From NCBI GenBank assembly GCA_016200005.1, contig JACQFP010000024.1, positions 1 through 64,000 on the forward strand: a stretch of 64,000 nt of DNA. Reading direction: 5' to 3'. The notes under the pieces are model-generated. The model was not told the origin of the DNA, searched no databases, and saw only the letters and a program-made list of their open reading frames with translations. Both the position numbers and the translations under genes were made by a program. Of the stretch, positions 61,040 through 64,000 are shown in pieces (the first letter of the stretch is position 1; each line of letters starts with the position of its first letter). Source of the stretch: Verrucomicrobiota bacterium (GTDB lineage: Bacteria; Verrucomicrobiota; Verrucomicrobiia; Limisphaerales; PALSA-1396).

Positions 61040-63121
61040 TCACTTCACCTGCTTGTAAGTGATGACCAACGCGCCGGGTCGTTCGCGGATCGTGACGAGC
61101 AGGCCGCGCTTCATGAGTTCCTCGCCGGTCAAGGTTTGCACCTCATCTGGGCGGTCGAGATCGGTCACAGTGTAGCGGGCGGCAGAATCCAGTCCACAAA
61201 GCTTGAAACGTCCCGCCTCGAAATTGGAATCCGGGCGGCGGAACGCCTGCACCACGCCTTCGCCAACTTCCGGACGATCATATTGCCAGGCCAGCCAAAC
61301 GTCATTCGCCAGATTGTAGGGGGTCAGCGGATAGAAGTCGCCCAAATAGTTCGGACCGATCTGTTTGAGTTGCGCAAACAGGCGGCGCGCGAGCTTGTAA
61401 TTCAGATCCTTCTTCCGCATGTCGTAGCAAAGGGTCAAACTCGGCGACATGTTGGCGCGGAAGCCGTACGCATCAACGTCGGCTTGGCCGTTTTGTCCAA
61501 TCGCTGAATGCCCGACCACATAGCCGGCACCGTGATACGGGATCCACGAGGCGAAGGCGAAGTGATGGTTCTGCTGGCTCGTCGGCTCAAAGAGAAAATC
61601 GCTCCGAATCAACGGCACGGCCCGCCGCAGGGTTTCAAGATCATCGCGCCGGCCGCCCGAGGCGCAGGAGTCAATGCGCAAATTGGGATGGCGCTGGCGG
61701 AGTCCGTCCCAGTAGGCGAGATAGCCCTGGACGTAGAGGTTCTCGGTCATGCCCTGGCGATCGGCGGAATCGGCCCCCAGCCAGAACGGGAGCGGATCCA
61801 TGTTGAAGTCCTGCCGGTAGAAATCAATGCCCTGTTCCCGCAAGGTCCGGTCCACATGATTGATGAGCCAACTCAACGCCTCGGGATTGCCGAGGTTCAA
61901 CAGACTGCCCGGACCACTGCCAAAGGCGCCACCTTGCGGCGCGGCGGGCGTCTTCGCCTTTTTCGAGAGCAACCATTCGGGATGATTCTTGCCGATCCAA
62001 GAGTTGGCATCACCCACCCGTTCGGGTTCGAACCAGACGATGGTTTTGATGCCTTTGGCGCGGGCGTGGTCGCTGACCGCGCGGAGTCCTTTGGGGAAAC
62101 GCGCCGCATCCGGTTCCCAAGTGCCGGTGTTCACCCACTCGCCGCCACAGGGATACCAGCCGGCATCCATCCACCAGTAGTCCAGTTTCATTCCTTCTTC
62201 GAGATACCGGTCCACGAACAACTTCTGGTTCTCCTCATTGGCCTGCGTCATCTCCTTGAACTGATGGGAACTGCACGCGACGATCTGCGTGGGTGGCAGT
62301 TTTCCGTCAGCCGTTCGCGGGAGATTGTGCGCGAACATCCAGCGTCGCCAGAGGTTTTGGGCCGTCACCGTGTCCGTTCCCTGCCAGAAGAGCATTGCGA
62401 TCAAGGGCGAACGGATCTCCTCGCCGGGTTTCAGGGACAGATGGGTGAGTTCCTGGCCGGCCGTAATGTGCAGACCACGCTCCGCGTCACGCACGAACGA
62501 ACCAGCCCACTGACCCGGCCACCCGATAGCGAGAAATACTCCGCCGCCTGGCATTTGCAGATTGTAGTAGGGAAAGGCGGCGTTGGTTGGTCGTCCGCCG
62601 AAGGGAGCAAACCGTTTGGTGGTCTTGGCTTCCAGAGTTTGGTGAAAAGGCTCGAAACTGTCGGTCGCGCACCAGTCGCCTTTGGTGCCATGAAGAACGA
62701 ACTCACCACCCGGACTTCGCTGGAAGCTGAGATCCAATCCATGCACATCTTGTATGATCGGTGTGTTCTGCTTGCCCGTGTTCTTGAAGTACACCGTCCA
62801 CTCGATCGCCTGGAAATCCTGATACTCAATACCAACGCAGCGCACCTGCAGCCCCGTTGCCGGGTCGGTCCAAACGATGCGTCGCTCCGTGCGTTGGTCG
62901 TCGAGCTTGCGCGAAGAACGCTCCTGTTTCCACTGCCGCAGCAGCTCATCTGAGGATTTGCCGGCGTAAGTGAAAGAGAAGAACGGTTCATCAAAATACT
63001 GGCCGCGTTTGAAATCAACCCTGAGCATCTGATCACCGGCGAACCCGACGATGCTCAAGCAGAAAATCAGACAAAACGTTGCGACGAAGAGCGGGAGCTT
63101 TTTTAGGCAGTTCATAGGCAT
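61040..63121 (-). CDS. Secreted GH36-like alpha-galactosidase, paralogue 4
   Basis: 693 residues, signal peptide (LPLFVATFCLIFCLSIVGFA). All motifs are intact: WWMDAGWYPCGGEW, WFEPERVGDANSW, YRQDFNMDPLPFWLGADSAD with the nucleophile, and DSCASGGRRDDLETLRRAVP followed by RSDFLFEP with the acid/base. The C-terminal domain ends in the FKLCGLD...VITYKQVK pattern shared by all copies. It heads a minus-strand unit with the dehydratase (59 bp) and hydroxyacid dehydrogenase, linking glycan cleavage to sugar-acid breakdown. Confidence 0.85.
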   Translation of the reverse strand: MPMNCLKKLPLFVATFCLIFCLSIVGFAGDQMLRVDFKRGQYFDEPFFSFTYAGKSSDELLRQWKQERSSRKLDDQRTERRIVWTDPATGLQVRCVGIEYQDFQAIEWTVYFKNTGKQNTPIIQDVHGLDLSFQRSPGGEFVLHGTKGDWCATDSFEPFHQTLEAKTTKRFAPFGGRPTNAAFPYYNLQMPGGGVFLAIGWPGQWAGSFVRDAERGLHITAGQELTHLSLKPGEEIRSPLIAMLFWQGTDTVTAQNLWRRWMFAHNLPRTADGKLPPTQIVACSSHQFKEMTQANEENQKLFVDRYLEEGMKLDYWWMDAGWYPCGGEWVNTGTWEPDAARFPKGLRAVSDHARAKGIKTIVWFEPERVGDANSWIGKNHPEWLLSKKAKTPAAPQGGAFGSGPGSLLNLGNPEALSWLINHVDRTLREQGIDFYRQDFNMDPLPFWLGADSADRQGMTENLYVQGYLAYWDGLRQRHPNLRIDSCASGGRRDDLETLRRAVPLIRSDFLFEPTSQQNHHFAFASWIPYHGAGYVVGHSAIGQNGQADVDAYGFRANMSPSLTLCYDMRKKDLNYKLARRLFAQLKQIGPNYLGDFYPLTPYNLANDVWLAWQYDRPEVGEGVVQAFRRPDSNFEAGRFKLCGLDSAARYTVTDLDRPDEVQTLTGEELMKRGLLVTIRERPGALVITYKQVK

Positions 63122-63313
63122 TGGCGGTGCGCGTTGTCGTTATTATTCAGCGACCGTAAGGAAAAGGCACGGCTGAAAATGTCACACCCGGACACTGGCC
63201 TGCGGGACTTCCGGGATTCAATATTGTGAGGATTAAAACCTAAGGCACTTTAGCACACCATCGGTTTCCGGCTGAATTCCTCCTGTTTTTCCGATCACGA
63301 TCGGAGCGATGGT

Positions 63314-64000
63314 TCACAGCCGACAATCCTGTTGTCCCGAACGGAGGTGAATGGTTTTCATCTCAAGGTCATGCACAGCCCGGATGTAGCGCACCGTGCG
63401 GCTGCGAGCGCGCATCAGAAGCGAGTGCGTGACCGCCGTTTTGCCGAGCAATTTGACGCCAGGAAGCAGCGGACTATCCGAGATGCCGGTGGCACAAAAA
63501 ATGGCACTTTCACCAGGCACGATTTCTTCCGCCCGGTAAACGCGCAACAACTCGGCGTCGGACAGGTTGCCGCGCAATTCCTTTCGCTCGGCGTCAGTGC
63601 GAAACCACATCCGCATCTGGATGTCGCCCCCCAAAGCGCGTAAAGCTGTGGCGGCCAGAATCCCTTCTGGAGTCCCGCCGATTCCGACGTAAAGGTCAAC
63701 GCCTGATTCAGGCAATGCCGGAGCGACGGCCGCAGCAATGTCGCCGTCAGATATCATGCGGAGTGTGGCCCCAGCCTCGCGGATTTGCTTCACGAACGTT
63801 TCGTTTCGTGGCCGGTCCAGCACCAAGACCACCAATTCAGGAATGCGCTTGTCGAGGAATCGGGCCATGAATTTCAGGGTCTCTGCCAGCGGCTGGTCAA
63901 GCCAGTTATTGGTTGGGCTGAAGCTCGCGATTGCTCGCGCAACATGCCGGCCGAAGGCCAGTTTGTGCGAGTAATATGCCGGTAATGCCAACATGCGCGA
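63314..64000 (-). CDS. glpX: Class II fructose-1,6-bisphosphatase, partial at window edge
   Basis: At least 226 residues are visible; the frame stays open to the edge, so the N-terminus lies outside. VVLVLDRPRNETFVKQIREA, RMISDGDIAAAVAPALPESG, VDLYVGIGGTPEGILAATAL and GGDIQMRMWF are diagnostic for GlpX, including the GGTPEG loop. It removes the 1-phosphate in gluconeogenesis, which suits growth on pyruvate-yielding sugar acids. The C-terminus has a normal tail. Confidence 0.88.
   Translation of the reverse strand, partial: SRMLALPAYYSHKLAFGRHVARAIASFSPTNNWLDQPLAETLKFMARFLDKRIPELVVLVLDRPRNETFVKQIREAGATLRMISDGDIAAAVAPALPESGVDLYVGIGGTPEGILAATALRALGGDIQMRMWFRTDAERKELRGNLSDAELLRVYRAEEIVPGESAIFCATGISDSPLLPGVKLLGKTAVTHSLLMRARSRTVRYIRAVHDLEMKTIHLRSGQQDCRL

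Overview
The window looks like a chromosomal stretch of a heterotrophic, polysaccharide-degrading bacterium, most probably a verrucomicrobiote of the Pedosphaera/Limisphaerales kind. This is an inference from gene content: secreted glycoside hydrolases in paralogous sets, a pseudopilin with the H-X9-DG motif, a LamG surface protein with a C-terminal 'SPYTN...FFRI' tail, and many small-molecule oxidoreductases. No rRNA, convincing tRNA or CRISPR array was seen.

Layout. (1) 0-7.2 kb, plus strand: a clan GH-A-like glycosidase and two Tat-exported GH127-like proteins. Two of the three carry the same extra beta-sandwich module spliced into their bodies. (2) 7.6-8.6 kb: an NAD-dependent epimerase. 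(3) 8.6-12.7 kb: a graveyard of decayed accessory genes: a broken type I-G-like cas3, the C-terminal part of a mobile-element helicase fused to a gutted IS110, and a half larA. (4) 12.7-21.0 kb, minus strand: a sugar-uptake and oxidation operon (SDR, ribose-type ABC importer, a protein of unknown function, a second SDR lacking its catalytic Tyr, a UlaG-like lactonase, an AraC regulator). (5) 21.3-29.8 kb, plus strand, divergent from it: a catabolic run (two 2-hydroxyacid dehydrogenases, Ldh_2-type dehydrogenase, SDR, FAH-fold hydrolase, epimerase, cupin, and a frameshifted dihydrolipoamide dehydrogenase). (6) 29.8-32.4 kb: a second graveyard (two IS66 tails head to head, an alcohol dehydrogenase tail, an MFS head, a nonsense-mutated gene) around one intact esterase. 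(7) 32.4-35.7 kb, minus: E2 and fused E1 of a 2-oxoacid dehydrogenase. (8) 36.4-38.8 kb: a tiny peptide gene with ribosome-binding site and terminator, and next to it an intact IS1634-like element. (9) 39.0-63.1 kb, minus: an MFS transporter, a small secreted protein, a GH2 enzyme, five alpha-galactosidase-like GH36/clan GH-D proteins plus one GH36 pseudogene, a pseudopilin, a LamG surface protein, a 2-hydroxyacid dehydrogenase and an acid-sugar dehydratase. (10) The right edge holds part of glpX.

How it fits together (inference): secreted GH-A, GH127-like, GH2 and GH36 enzymes strip sugars (galactose and arabinose are the natural guesses) from plant-type glycans. ABC and MFS carriers import sugars or sugar acids. 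SDRs, a lactonase, an enolase-superfamily dehydratase, hydroxyacid dehydrogenases and an FAH hydrolase could form a non-phosphorylating sugar-acid pathway, and a dedicated 2-oxoacid dehydrogenase complex could burn the resulting oxoacid. No single new defence or signalling system is proven here. The most unusual signals are the recurrent insertion of accessory beta modules inside glycosidases, a GH36 lineage that lost its acid/base motif, the orphan 19-residue peptide gene, and the IS66 head-to-head palindrome.
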